Below are positions 1 through 12,645 of a DNA stretch of 64,000 nt, piece by piece. Position 1 is the first letter of the stretch; each line of letters begins with the position of its first letter. Made by a program: the position numbers and the translations under genes. Below the pieces are notes generated by a model, which saw only the letters and a list, made by a program, of their open reading frames with translations, did not search any database and was not told the origin of the DNA. The stretch is from Scylla paramamosain (taxonomy: Eukaryota > Arthropoda > Malacostraca > Decapoda > Portunidae): NCBI RefSeq assembly GCF_035594125.1, contig NC_087198.1, positions 1,214,599 through 1,278,598 on the forward strand. Reading direction: 5' to 3'.

Positions 1-325
1 TCATTGCCCTGCTTTTTAGTACTTTGCATTTTGGATACCAAAATTGCCTATCACGCTGAAAAACACTTAAAAGACACTTTTCTGGTAATGTCATTTTTTT
101 CTCACATAAAGGTTATTTCGCATGCAATTTGGGGTTTTGGTAACTAAGAATGTGAAAAGCACTCAAAATACACGCATTTAGTAAGGTTGTTCTGTTTCTC
201 AGTTAAGAGTGTTATTCATGAGTTTCAGCATTTTGGTATCTAGGAACCTTCTCCATATACACGTTTTTGTGTTTTTTGCCTTTTGGTTCTTTTGAACTAT
301 AAAAAAAAAACTCATAATACACATT
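1..325 (-). repeat. 95-bp satellite, HOR type, minus polarity
   Basis: These are reverse-complement HOR monomers. The order is recognisable from the TGCCCTGCTTTTTAGT unit at the start, then the ATTTGGGGTTTTGGTAACTA unit, then the GAGTTTCAGCATTTTGG unit and the half-monomer ending in GCCTTTTGGTTCTTTTGAAC. The same order is found in 62.9-63.25 kb, which has the same polarity. It stops at about 325, where polarity flips and a different, non-HOR satellite type begins. No gene is visible. Confidence 0.85.
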
Positions 326-2120
326 TGCCAAAAACGTGTATTTTGAATGTTTTTCAGCTTATTTCGTACCAATACGCAAAAATTCATCCATTTCACCCTT
401 TATAAGGTAAAGAGACGACATTCCCAGAAAAAAATGTTATTTCGGGGCTTTTCAGCGTTAGCCACCAAAACTCTAAAGAGCATGGAAGACACTCTATATA
501 AAAATCAAAACAACATTATCAAAATGGTGTCTTTTGTGTGTTTTTGAGCTTCTTACATTCCAAAATGCTAAAACGCTTGCACAATAGCCTTTATCGGGAG
601 ACATTACCAAAAACGTATGATTTAAGCGTTTTCCAGCTTTTTAGAAACCAAAACGCCTAAATGGATGTGCTAATCACGTGTTTCAGTATTTTATTACCTA
701 AGAAGCTCAAAAACACTTATAATATACGTTTTTGGTAATGTTGTTCTGTTTTTTATATATGGTATTCTGTATAGATTGTTGTACCTAACATGAGGAAAAA
801 ACCCATTTGTTTGGTTAATTTGTGTGCATTTTGGCGTTTTCGTACCCAACAAGCTCAAAAACACTCAAAACACACATTTTTGGTAATGTTCTATTTCACC
901 ATAAAGGATGTTTTGCACGCTTTTTAGAAATTTGGTACGTAAGAGGCTCAAAACATTCAAAAGACACGTTTTCGATGTTTTATATTTTTTTTTTCCTATA
1001 TAGAGTTCTCCATGTTTTTTTTTTTTTTTTTGTGGGGTTGGTTTCTAATATGGTCAAAACACTCAAATGACACGTTTCTGGTAATATAATTTCTTTACAT
1101 CAAATAGTGTGCTGTCTGCATTTTGGCGTTTTGGTAGCTAATGATCGGGAAAACTCTCAAAACACGAGTTTATAGTAATGTTGTCCTCTTTCTCCAGAAA
1201 GGGTTTTTTTCATGCGTTTTAGAGTTTTAGTACGTAAGAAACTGAAAAACACTCAAAAGACAAGTTTTTGTTAATATTGATTGCTTTTCCTATAAAGGTT
1301 CTCTTGCATGCACTTTGGTGTTTTTGTATCTAACAAGCTCAAAAACACTCAGCATACAAGTTTTTCGTAATGTTGGTCTGTTTCTTTATGTATGGTGTTC
1401 ACTATGCTTTTAGGCGTTTTGGTACCTATCATGGGGAAAAAACTCATAAAGTACGCTTTTGGTAATGTTGTTTTGTTTCTGCAAATATAGTATTATTTAC
1501 GTGTTTTAGACTTTTGGTATCTATGAAGCTGAAAAAGACATAATACACCTTTATGTTAATATCGTTTCTTTTACCTATATAGGGTAATTTGCATACATTT
1601 TGGAGTTTTGTTACCTAACAAGCTAAAAAAAATCTCAGAACATACGTTTTTGCTAATATTGTTTTGGACGCCTTTTATCGTTTTGGTACGTAAAAAGCTC
1701 AAAAACGCTCGATTTTGTTAATGTTATCTTGTTTTCCCATATAGGGTGTTTTCCTTGCATTTTTAGCGTTTTGCTGCCTAATACGCTCAAAACACCTAAA
1801 TGACAAGTTTCTGGTGGTTTTGCTACTGGTTTTGTTAATGTTTGTTTTTTTTATTTCTCTCTCTCATATAGAGTAATATTCACGTGTTTTAGCGTTTTGG
1901 TACATAAAAAAAATAAAAATAAAAACACTCATAATGCACGTTTCTTTTAATATCGTTTCGTTTCCTTAAATAGGGTTCTTTGCATGCAATATGGGGTCTA
2001 GTACCTAACAAGTTAAAAGACACTGAAATAAGAATTTTTTGCTAAAGTTTCTCATAAATGTTTCTTTGCTCACATTTTAGCGTTTTGTACGCTCAAAAAC
2101 ACTAAAAAGAAACGTTTTGA
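326..2120. repeat. Satellite segment X, copy 1 (mixed polarity)
   Basis: This is diverged 95-bp satellite outside the HOR. Monomers read in plus orientation from 326 to about 670 and in minus orientation from about 670 to 2120. The whole block matches 10790-12645 in reverse complement. For example, the TGATCGGGAAAACTCTC stretch near 1142 pairs with GAGAGTTTTCCCGATCA near 11768, and the unit near 1400 with TATGGTGTTCACTATGC pairs with GCATAGTGAACACCATA near 11530. Conceptual translations of the two blocks are also nearly the same. No gene is supported. Confidence 0.85.
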
Positions 2121-3890
2121 CAATATTATTCTGTTTCTCCATGAAGTTTCCTTTCTATGCATTATAGTGTTTTGGTACGTAAAAAGCTGAAAACACTCAA
2201 AAGACACGTTTTTGTTTGTTTCTCCAGTATAGCTTACTTTCCATGCATTTTGGCGTTTTCGAAAACATTACTAATACATGTTTTTGTACCCCAAATGAGG
2301 AAAGGAAACGCGATTTCCAGAAAAGTGCCTTTTGAATGTTTATTGGAGTGCTAGGCACCAAAACGCTAAAAAGCATGGAAAGCACCCTATAAAGGAAAAC
2401 AAAACAACTTAACCAAAAACGTCTGTTTTCAGTGTTTTTGAGTTTCTTACCTACCGAAACGCTAAAAGGCATAAAAAAAAACATGAAGAAATAATATTAT
2501 AAAAAAAAAATATTTAAAAAAGCATGGAAAGCACCCTATAAAGGAAAACAAAACAACTTTACCATAAACGTGTGTTTTCATTATTTTTTACTTTCTTACG
2601 TACTGAAACGCTAAATCGCATGAAAAAAAAAAAACGGAGAAATAATATCAAAAACAAATATTTCGAGTGTTTTTGAGTTAGTTAAGTAGAAAAACGCCAA
2701 AATGAATATATAGTATCTTAAATAGGAAAATGAAAAGACGTTATTAAAATGTGTACTATTGGTGTTTTTTTTTTTTTTAACTTATTAGGTACGAAGCCGC
2801 TAAAATGCATGAATAACACTCTCTATGAAATAACATTACCAAAAACGTATATTTTCAGTGTTATCACATTGTTATGAATGAAAACGCCATAATGCATGTA
2901 AAACCCCCTATTTGAGGGAAGGAAACGAGACTTCAGAAACGTGTCTAAAATGTGTTCTTCAGCGTGTTAGGCACAAAAATGCTAAAAAGCATACAAATCA
3001 CCTGATATGGGAATACAAAACAACATAAATAAAACGTTTCTTTTGAGTGTCCTACGTACCAAAACGATAAAAAAAAAAACAGAAAACATCCTTTATGGAG
3101 AAATAGAATAACATTACCAAAAACAAGTATTTTTAATGTTTTATAAGATTGTTACGTAAAAACGCTTAAATGAATCGAAAATACCCTATATAGGAAAAAT
3201 GAAAAGACATTACGAGAAACGTGTATTATGAGTGTTTTCGACCTTCTTAGTATCAAAAGGGTAAAACGCATGAATAACGCTCTATATGGAGAAAAAGAAC
3301 AATATTGCCAAAAAAAAAGAACGTCATTTTGAGTGTTATGACATTGTTAGTTACCAAAAAGCCAAAATGCATGCAAAGACCCATATATAGATATATGAAA
3401 CGACATTAAAAACGCATGAGAATACCCTATATGGAGAAACAGAATACATTTACACAAAACGTGTATTTTGAGTGTTTTTGAGCTTGTTATGTACAAAATC
3501 GCCTATCATCAAACAAAACACCCTGCATATGGAAATGAAAGGACATTACGAGAAACGTTTGTTATGTTTTTTTTTTTATTATTACTCTCTTGAGTACCAA
3601 ATCAGTAAAAAGCTTCAATAGTGCTCTGAAGAAAAAGAACAAACTTACCAAAAACGTGTATTTTTTTACATTGATAATTACTAAAATGCCATCATGCATG
3701 TCAAGCAACCTATATGAGGAAATGAAACGAAATAATTAGAAACTTGTCTTTTGTTATATTTTGAGCGTGTTCGGCACCAAATCAGTAAGAAGCAACGAAA
3801 TCACCCTATAGGGGAATACAAAACTACTAAAACGTCTCTTTAGAGTGTTTTTTTAGATTCTTACGAACTAAAATGTCAAAATACACTCCT
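2121..3890. repeat. Satellite segment Y, copy 1
   Basis: This is diverged satellite, minus polarity to about 2275 and plus polarity afterwards. It matches 12646-14180 in the same orientation. Shared landmarks include TTTCTCCATGAAGTTTC at its left end and the rare unit AGCATGGAAAGCACCCTAT followed by AAGGAAAACAAAACAAC at 2521 and 12891. Relative to copy 2 it has about 150 extra bases at 2365-2520, which contain a second AGCATGGAAAGCACCC unit. It also has about one additional monomer near 3290-3390. Both differences are the unit-scale kind expected from unequal exchange. Confidence 0.85.
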
Positions 3891-6800
3891 TTATGGAGAA
3901 GCAGAATAACATTAACAAAAGTAAGTGTTTTTGAGTGTTTTTTTAACATGTTACCTGTAAAAAACGCTGAAATACATGCAAAGATCCCTATATTTGGGAA
4001 ACGAAAGGACATTACGAGAAATGTGTATTATGAATGATTTTAAGTTCCTTAAGTACCAAAACGTTAAAACCTACAAATAACACTCTTTATAGAGAAAAAA
4101 ATAAATAAATAAAAAAATAGCATTTTTATTTTTTTGTTATTGATGTTCATAGGTACCAATAAGCCAAAATTCTGCAAAAATTCAAGGAAATTATTTGGAA
4201 AAAAGAACATTATCGAAAAAGTTAATTTTATGTATGTTATGTACCAAACCATAAAGTGTATGCAAAGCCACCTATTTGGGAAAATTTAAAGACTTTACAA
4301 GAAACCTGTCTTTTGAGTGTTTTTCCGCATGTTAGGCACCAAAACGATAGCTAATATGAAAGTCACTCTATATAGAAATCCAAAACAAAATTACTGAAAA
4401 CATGTCTTTTAAAAGATTTACGTAGAAAATGCTAAAACGGATACAAACCAACCAATATGAAAAAATAGAATAACACTACCAGAAAAGTATATTTTGTGTG
4501 TTTTTGAGCTTGTTGCATGAAAAAAAAACCGCAAAAATGGATGCAAAGCACTGTATATTAGGAAAAAAAAAAAAAAGGACATAACGAGAAACGTGTATAA
4601 TGAGTGTTTTATAGTTTCACCAGAATCACAAGGCAAAAAACGCAAAAACTCGTCTGTGTGGAGAAGTTTCTAAGATACCAAAATGCTGAAACTCATGAAT
4701 AACACTCTTAATCAAGAAACAGAACAACCTTACTAAATGCGTGTATTTTGAGTGGTTTTTTTTTACATTCTTAGTTACCAAAACCCCAAATTCCATGCGA
4801 AACTAGCTTTATGTGGGAAAAAAATTACATTACCAGAAAAGTGTCTTTGAGTGTTTTTGAGCGTGTTAGGCAATAAAGCAGGGCAATCATATTACATGGG
4901 AATAAAACCAACTTTTACGAAGAACTTGCCTTTTTTTGTGTTTTTGACACACATTCAGTTTCTCAATTAAGAGTGTTATTCATGAGTTGCAGCATTTTGG
5001 TATCTAGGAAACTTCTCCATATACACGAGTTTTTGCGTTTTTTGCCTTGTGTTTTTTTTTTAACTATAAAACATTCATTATACACTTTTCTCGCAATATC
5101 CCTTTGTTTCCCAATATAGAGTGCTTTGTATCAATTTTTGCGTTTCTTTGTAGGTAACAAGCTCAAAAACACTCAATATATACATTTTTAATAATGTTTT
5201 TCTGCTTCTTGATATTGGTTGGTTTGCATCAGTTTTAGCGTTTTTCTACGTAAAACACTGAGAAGACAAGTTTTCAGTAATTTTTTTTTTGGATTCCCAC
5301 ATAGAGTGAGTTCCTTATTATTTATCGTTTTGGTGCCTAACATGATGAAAAACACTCAAAAGACAGATTTCTGGTAATGTCTTCAATTTCCTCATATGCG
5401 AGGCCTTGCATGTCTTTTGAGTGTTTTTGAACGTGTTACGCAATAAAGCACTAAAAAGGAAGGGCAATCACATTACATGGGAATAAAACCAAATTTTACC
5501 AAGAACTTGCCTTTAAATGTTTTTGAGCTCCTTACATACCAAAACGCTAAAATGCATGCAAAATACATTTTATAGAGAAACAGAATAATATTACCAAATA
5601 CATGTATTTTGAGTGTTTTTGATCATGTTATCTATAAAAACGCTTAAATACATGCAAAGAACCTTATGTTTGGGGAACGAAAGGACATTACGAGAAACGT
5701 GTATTATGAGTGTTTTTTTTAAGTTCCTTCAGTACCTAAAAGCTAAAACCCACAAATAACACTCTTTATTTACAAAAAAAAAAAAAAATAATAATAATAA
5801 ACAAAAAAAATAAAAAATAGGATTTTTTTTTTGTTATTCATCCTTATAGGTACCGATATGCCAAAATTCTGCTAAAATTCAGGGAATTTATGTGGAAAAA
5901 AGAACATTACCAAAAAAGTTAATTATAGCTTTTTTTTCGGATTGTTATGTACCAAACCCTAAAGTGCATGCAAAGCCACCTATATAGAGAAGTTAAACGA
6001 CTTTACCAGAAACCTGTCTTTTCAGTGTTTTTCAGCATGTTAGGCACCAAAACGATAAATAATATGGAAGTTAATTACTGAAAACTGAAAATTACTGAAA
6101 ACGTGTCTTTTCAGTGTTTTACGTAGAAAAACGCTAAAGCGGATGCAAACCTACCTATATGAAGAAATAGAATAACTTTACCAAAAAGATTTATTTTGAG
6201 TGTTTTGGAGCTTTTTACCTACAAAAAAATGCAAAAATGAATGTAAAGCACTCTATATTAGGAAACAAAAGGACATTACGAGAAACGTAAGTTTTAAAAG
6301 AACCACAAGGCAATAAACGCAAAAACTTGTGTATATAGAGAAATTTCTTACATAGAAAAAAAAAGATGAAATGCAAGAATAACACTTTTAATCGATAAAC
6401 AGAACTACCTTACCAAATTGTGTATTTTGAGTGTTTTTCACATTCTTAGTTACGAAAATGCCAAATTACATGCGAAACTACCTTCATGTGGGAATAAAAA
6501 TGACTACCAAAAAAGTGTCTTATTAGTGTTTTTGAGCGTGATATGCAACAAAGCACTAAAAAGCAGAACAATCACATTACATGGGAATAAAACCAACTTT
6601 TACGAAGAACTTGCATTTAAGTGTTTTTTAACTCCTTACATGCCAAATCGCTAAAACGCATGCAAAACACCCTTTATGGAGAAACAGAATAACATTACGA
6701 AAAACATGTATTTTGAGTGTTTTTCATCATGTAACCTATAAAAACGCTTAAATACATGTAAAGAACTCTATGTTTGCATAACAAAAGGACATTACGAAAA

Positions 6801-9795
6801 TCGTGTATTATGAGTGTTTTTAAGTTCCTTCAGTACCAAAAAGCTAAAACCCAGAAAAAAACACTCTTTATAGAGAAATTTTTTTTTTGTTATTCATCTT
6901 CATAGGTACCGAGATGCCAAAATTCTGGCAAAATTCATGGAAATTTTATAAAAAAGAAATCATCATAAAAAATAATTTTAGCTTTTTTCCGGAGTTATGT
7001 ACAAACCTTGAAGTGCAGGAAAATCCTCCTATATGGGGAAATTACACGACTTTACCAGAAACCTGTCTTTTGAGTGTTTTCAGCAATTTCAAAAATATTA
7101 CTGAAAACGTGTCTTTCAGTGATTTACGAAGGAAAACGCTAAAACGGATGTAAACCAACCAATATGAAGAAATAGAATAACATTACCAAAAAGATATATT
7201 TTGATGTGGTTTGAGCTTGTTACCTACAAAAAATGCAAAAATGGATGGAAAGCACTTTATATTGGCAAAGAAAAAGACATTACGAGAAACGTGTATGAGT
7301 GTTTTATAGTTTGAGAAGAACCACAAGGTAAAAAACTCAAAACTCGTGTACATAAAGAAGTTTCTGACATACCAAAAAGTTGAAACTCATGAATAACACT
7401 TTTAAATTTGAAACAGAAATACTTTAGCAAATGTGTGTATTAGAAAAGTTTCTTACATACTAAAATGCTGAAACTCATGAATAACACTTTTAATTAAGAA
7501 ATAGAACAACCTTACTAAACGCCTGTGTTTTGAGTTTTTTTCACATTCTTAGTTACCAAAACCCCAAATTCCATGCAAAACTAGCTTTATGTGGGAAAAC
7601 AAATGATATTACAAGAAAAGTGTCTTTTGAGTGTTTTTGAGCGTGTTAGGCAATAAAGCACTAAAAAGCAGGGCAATCACATTAGATGGGAATAAAAACA
7701 TTTACCAAGAACTTGCCTTTAAGTGTTTTTGAGCTCATTACATACCAATACGCTAAAACGCATGCAAGACACTTTTTATGGAGAAACAAAATAAGATTAC
7801 CAAAAACATATATTTTGAGTGTTTTTGATCATGTTATCTATAAAAACGCTCAAATACATGCAAAGAGCCTTATGTTTGCGAAACGAAAGGACACTACGAT
7901 AAATGTGTATTATAAGTGTTTTTAAGTTCCTTAAGTACTAAAAAGCTAAAACGCACAAATAAGACTCTTTATTTAGAAAAAAAAAGTAAGAAAATGGAAA
8001 AATAGGATTTTTTTTTTATATTCATCTTCATATGTACCGAGATGCCAAAATTCTGGGAAAATTCAGGACTATTATATGATAAAAGAATATTATCAAAAAA
8101 GTTAGTTTTAGCTTTTTTCGGACTGTTATGTACCAAACCCTAAAGTGCATCCAAAGACTCCTATATGAAGAAATTAAACGATCTTAACAGAAATCTGTTT
8201 TTTGAGTGTTTTTCAGCATGTTAGGCACAAAACGATAAATAATAAGGAACTCACTCTATATGAGAATCCAAAACAAAATTGCTGAAAACGTGTTTTTTAT
8301 GTGTTTTACGTAGAAAAAGCGCTAAAACGGATGCAAACCAATATCAAGAAATAGAAAAACATTACCAAAAAGGTATATTTTGAGTGTTTTTGAGCTTGTT
8401 ACTTACAATAAACGCGAAAATTGATGGAAAGCACTCTATATTGGAAAACAAAAGGACTTTGCAAGAAAAGTTAATTTTAGCTTTTTTTTTCGGACTGTTA
8501 TATACCAAACCCTAAATTGCATGCAAAGCCTCCTATATGAGGAAATTAAACGACCTTAAGAGAAATCTGTGTTATGAGTGTTTTTTTTTCAGAATGTTAG
8601 GCACCAAAACGATAAATAAATAAGGAACTCACTCTATATGGGAATTCAAAACAAAATTACTGAAAACGTGTCTTCTCAGTGTCTTACGTAGAAAAACGGT
8701 AAAACGGATGCAAACAAACCAATATAAAAAAAATAGAAAAACATTATCAAAAAGGTATATTTTGAGTTTTTCTGAGCTTGTTACCTACAAATAACATGAA
8801 AATTGATGCAAAGCACTCTATATTAGGAAATAAAAGGACATTGCAAGAAAAGTGTATAATGAGTGTTTTATAGTTCAAAAGAACCAAAAGGCAAAAAACG
8901 CAAAAACATGTGGATATGGAGAAGTTTCCTACATACCAAAATGTTGAAACTCATGAATAACATTCCTAATTGAAAAACAGAACAACTTTACTAAATGCGT
9001 GTATTTTGAGAGCTTTTCACATTCTTAGTTACCAAAACCCCAAATTGCATGCGAAACCAGCTTTATGTGAGAAAAAAATGACATTACCAGAATAATGTCT
9101 TTTGAGTGTTTTTGAGCCTGATAGGCAATAAAGCACTAAAAAGCAGGGGAATCACATTACATTTGAATAAAACCAATTTTTATCAAGAACATGCCTTTAA
9201 GTGTTTTTGAGCTCCTTATATACTAAACCGCTAAAACGCATGTAAAACAAACTTTATGGAGAAACAGAATAAAATTTCCAAAAACATGTATTTTGAGTGT
9301 TTTTGATCGTGTTATCTATAAAAACGCTTAAATACATGCAAAGAACCTTATGTTTGGGAAAGAAAAGGACATTACGAGAAACGTATATTATGAGTGTTTT
9401 TAAGTTTGTTAAGTACCAAAAACCTAAAACCCACTCTTTATTTAGAAAAATAAATAAATAAAAAATAAAAAAAATAGGATTTTATTTTTGTTATTCATCT
9501 TCATAGGTACCGAAATGCCAAAATTCTGGGAAAATTCAAGGCAATTATATGATAAGAGAAAATTATCAAAAAAATTGATTTTAGCTTTTTTTTCGGACTG
9601 TTATGTACCAAACCCTAAACTGCATTCAAAGCCTCTTATATAAGGAAATTAAACGACCTTACCAGAAATCTGTCTTTTGAGTGTTTTTCAGCATGTTAGT
9701 CACCAAAATGATAAATAATAAGGAACTCACTCTATATGGGAATCCAAAACAAAATTACTGAAAATGTATCTTCTCAGTGTTTTACATAGAAAAAA
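3891..9795 (+). repeat. HOR satellite block 1, plus polarity
   Basis: This is the 1.0-1.7 kb higher-order repeat built of about 95-bp monomers. The HOR-specific monomer containing TAGGTACCGAGATGCC recurs near 4150, 5845, 6895, 8027 and 9500. The long first interval contains the inverted block 4942-5412. The last HOR ends near 9795, where a truncated unit runs into non-HOR satellite. Positions 3895-5700 are closely related to 38966-40800, and 3895-4430 also to 53300-53850. No gene is seen. Confidence 0.9.
4942..5412 (-). repeat. Inverted block inside the HOR (copy a)
   Basis: Polarity flips from plus to minus at GTGTTTTTGACACACATT and back to plus at CCTTGCATGTCTTTTGAG. Inside, the order of minus monomers is that of the HOR, running from the unit with TTCTCAATTAAGAGTG through the half-monomer to the unit with TTAATTTCCTC. 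The same two junctions occur at 40034-40515 and, reverse complemented, at 55691-56145 and 58897-59363. One inversion was therefore copied with the HOR. Confidence 0.85.
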
Positions 9796-10789
9796 CGCAA
9801 AAAATGTGTCGAGTGTTTCTCAGCTTACGTACTAAAACGGTAAAACGCATGGAAAACACTGTTTGTGTTGAAAAAAAAATACCAACAAGGTGTATTTTGA
9901 GTTATCAGCGTAATAAGTAGTAAAACGCCAAAATGCATGCAGAGCGCCTATATGAAGTAACGAAACGACATTTCTAAAAACGTGTCATTTAGGTGTTTTT
10001 TTTTTTTTTTTTTTTACGGTATTAGGCACCAAAACGTTAAAAAAAAACATGGAAAATACCCTATATAGGAAAATGAAACAACTTCAACAAAATCGAGTAC
10101 TTTGTGTGCTTTTAAGCTTCTTACGTAACAAAACGATAACTAAACTAAACAAAAACTTGTGTTTGAGTGTTTTTGAGCTTGTTAGATAAGTAATCGCCAA
10201 AATGCATGCAAAGTTTCAGATATGGAGAAAAGAAAAGATATTAACGCTGTTTTTCATCTTCTTATGTAACGAAACGCTAAAACACGTAAATAGCATTCTA
10301 TATGAAGAAACAGATCATTATTACGAAAAACGTGTATTATGGGTGCTTTTCCCCATGTTAGGGACCAAAACGCCAAAATACATATAAAGCATCATATATG
10401 AAGAAACAGAACGATATGATCAGAAACATGTATTATGAATATTTTTGAGTTTGTGAGTTATCAAAACGCCAAAGTACATGCAAAGCACCCTATAGAAGAA
10501 GAAAAAAAAAATTATACCAAAAACATATCTTTTGAGTGTTTTTCAGCTTCGTACGTACCGAAACTCTAAAAGGGATTGAAAACGCACTTTACTGAGAAAT
10601 AGAACATTAAAAGAAAACGTGTGTTTTAAGTGTTTTTAAGTTAGGTACCAAAACGACAGAATGCATGTAGAATACCTTGTCTGGAGTAACTAAAAGATAG
10701 TACCTGCAACGTGCCATTTGGAAATTTTCGAGCAAATTAGGCAACAAAAAGCTAAAAAGCATGGAAATAGCCCTATATGAGAAAAGAAA
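9796..10789 (+). repeat. Diverged non-HOR satellite, plus polarity
   Basis: These are about ten plus-polarity monomers with GTACTAAAACG-like and GCATGCAAAG boxes at about 95-bp spacing. The HOR marker monomer and the half-monomer are absent. An 18-20 base T run sits near 9999. The block is bounded on the right by the inverted segment X copy. No gene is seen. Confidence 0.8.
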
Positions 10790-12645
10790 ACAATATTGTC
10801 AAAAACGTTTCTTTTTAGTGTTTTTGAGAGTACAAAACACTAAAATGTGAGCAAAGAAACATTTATGGGAAATTTTAGCAAAAAATTCTTATCTCAGTCT
10901 TTTAACTTGTTAGGTACCCATATTGCCCCATAAACCCCATATTGCATGCAAAGGACCCTATTTGAGGAAACGAAACGATATTAACAGAAACGTGTATTAT
11001 GAGTATTTTTATTTATTTATTTTTTTTTTATGTACCAAAACACTAAAACACGTGAACATTATTCTATATGAGGGGAAAAAAAAAACATTAACAAAACCAG
11101 TAGCAAAACATCACCAGAAACTTGTCATTTAGGTGTTTTGAGCATATTAGGCAGCAAAACGCTTAAAAAGCAAGGAAAACACTCTACATGGGCAAACGAG
11201 ATAACCTTAACAAAATCGAGTGTTTTTGAGCTTCTTACGTAACAAAACGATAGAAGATGTCCGAAACAATATTAGCAAAAACGTATGTTCTGAAATTTTT
11301 TTAGCTTGTTAGGTAACAAAACGCCAAAATGTATGTAAATTACCCTATATAGGTAAATGAAACGATATTAACATAAAGGTGTATTATGTCTTTTTCAGCT
11401 TCATAGATACCAAAAGTCTAAAACACGTAAATAATACTATATTTGCAGAAACAAAACAACATTACCAAAAGCGTACTTTATGAGTTTTTTCCCCATGATA
11501 GGTACCAAAACGCCTAAAAGCATAGTGAACACCATACATAAAGAAACAGACCAACATTACGAAAAACTTGTATGCTGAGTGTTTTTGAGCTTGTTAGATA
11601 CAAAAACACCAAAGTGCATGCAAGACAACCTGTATAGGAAAAGCAATCAATATTTACAAAAACTTGTCTTTTGAGTGTTTTTCAGTTTCTTACGTACTAA
11701 AACTCTAAAACGCATGAAAAACACCCTTTATGGAGAAAGAGGACATTACTATCAACGTGTTTTTTTGAGAGTTTTCCCGATCATTAGCTACCAAAACGCC
11801 AAAATGCAGACAGCACACTATTTGATGTAAAGAAATTATATTACCAGAAACGTGTCATGTCAGTGTTTTGAGCATAATAGAAACCAACCCCAACAAAAAA
11901 AATATATACATATATAATATCGAAAACGTGTCTTTTGAATGTTTTTGAGCTTCTTACGTACCAAATTTCTAAAAAGCGTGCAAAACATCCTTTATGGTGA
12001 AATAGAACATTACCAAAAATGTGTGTTTTGAGTGTTTTTGAGCTTGTTGGGTACGAAAACGCCAAAATGCACACAAATTAACGGACATTGACAAACTAAA
12101 AGTTATTAAGAAAAAATATTATTATGAGTGTTTTTTTAACTTCTTATGTACGAAAACACTAACATACGTGAATATCACTCTATATGGAGAAAAAAACATT
12201 AACCAAAAAAATGGGTGTTTTCCTCATGTTAGGTACGACAATCTACACAGAATACCATATATGAAAAACAGAAAAACATTACCAAAAACGTATATTATAA
12301 GTGTTTTTGAGCTTCTTAGGTAATAAAATACTGAAACACGTGATTAGTACATATATTAAGGCGTTTTTTGTTTCTAAAAAGCTGGAAAACGCTTAAATCA
12401 TACGTTTTTGGTAATGTCTCCCGATAAAGGCTATTTATCGTTTTAGCATTTTGGAACGTAAGAAGCTCAAAAACACTCAAAAGACACCATTTTGATAATG
12501 TTGTTTTGATTTCTATATAGAGTGTCTTCCATGCTCTTTAGAGTTTTGGTGCTAACGTTGAAAAGCACCAAAATAAAATGAAATGGATGAATTTTTGCGT
12601 GTTGGTACGTAATAAGCTTAAAAACATTCAAAATACACGTTTTTG
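10790..12645. repeat. Satellite segment X, copy 2 (inverted relative to copy 1)
   Basis: This is the reverse complement of 326-2120. Its polarity is plus to about 12350 and minus afterwards. The internal switch carries the same junction sequence as copy 1: AAACACGTGATTAGTACAT here against GTGCTAATCACGTGTTTCA near 668. Its right end at 12620-12645 is the reverse complement of 326-360 and directly abuts segment Y copy 2. The 1.8-kb X block is therefore inverted relative to Y between the two duplicates. Confidence 0.85.

Noticed and set aside
822..1070. Similar predicted peptides at 822-1070 (+) and 11841-12074 (-), which looked like a conserved gene pair
   Set aside because: The similarity is at the DNA level across the whole inverted X duplication, including non-coding frames. 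It reflects duplication, not protein conservation.
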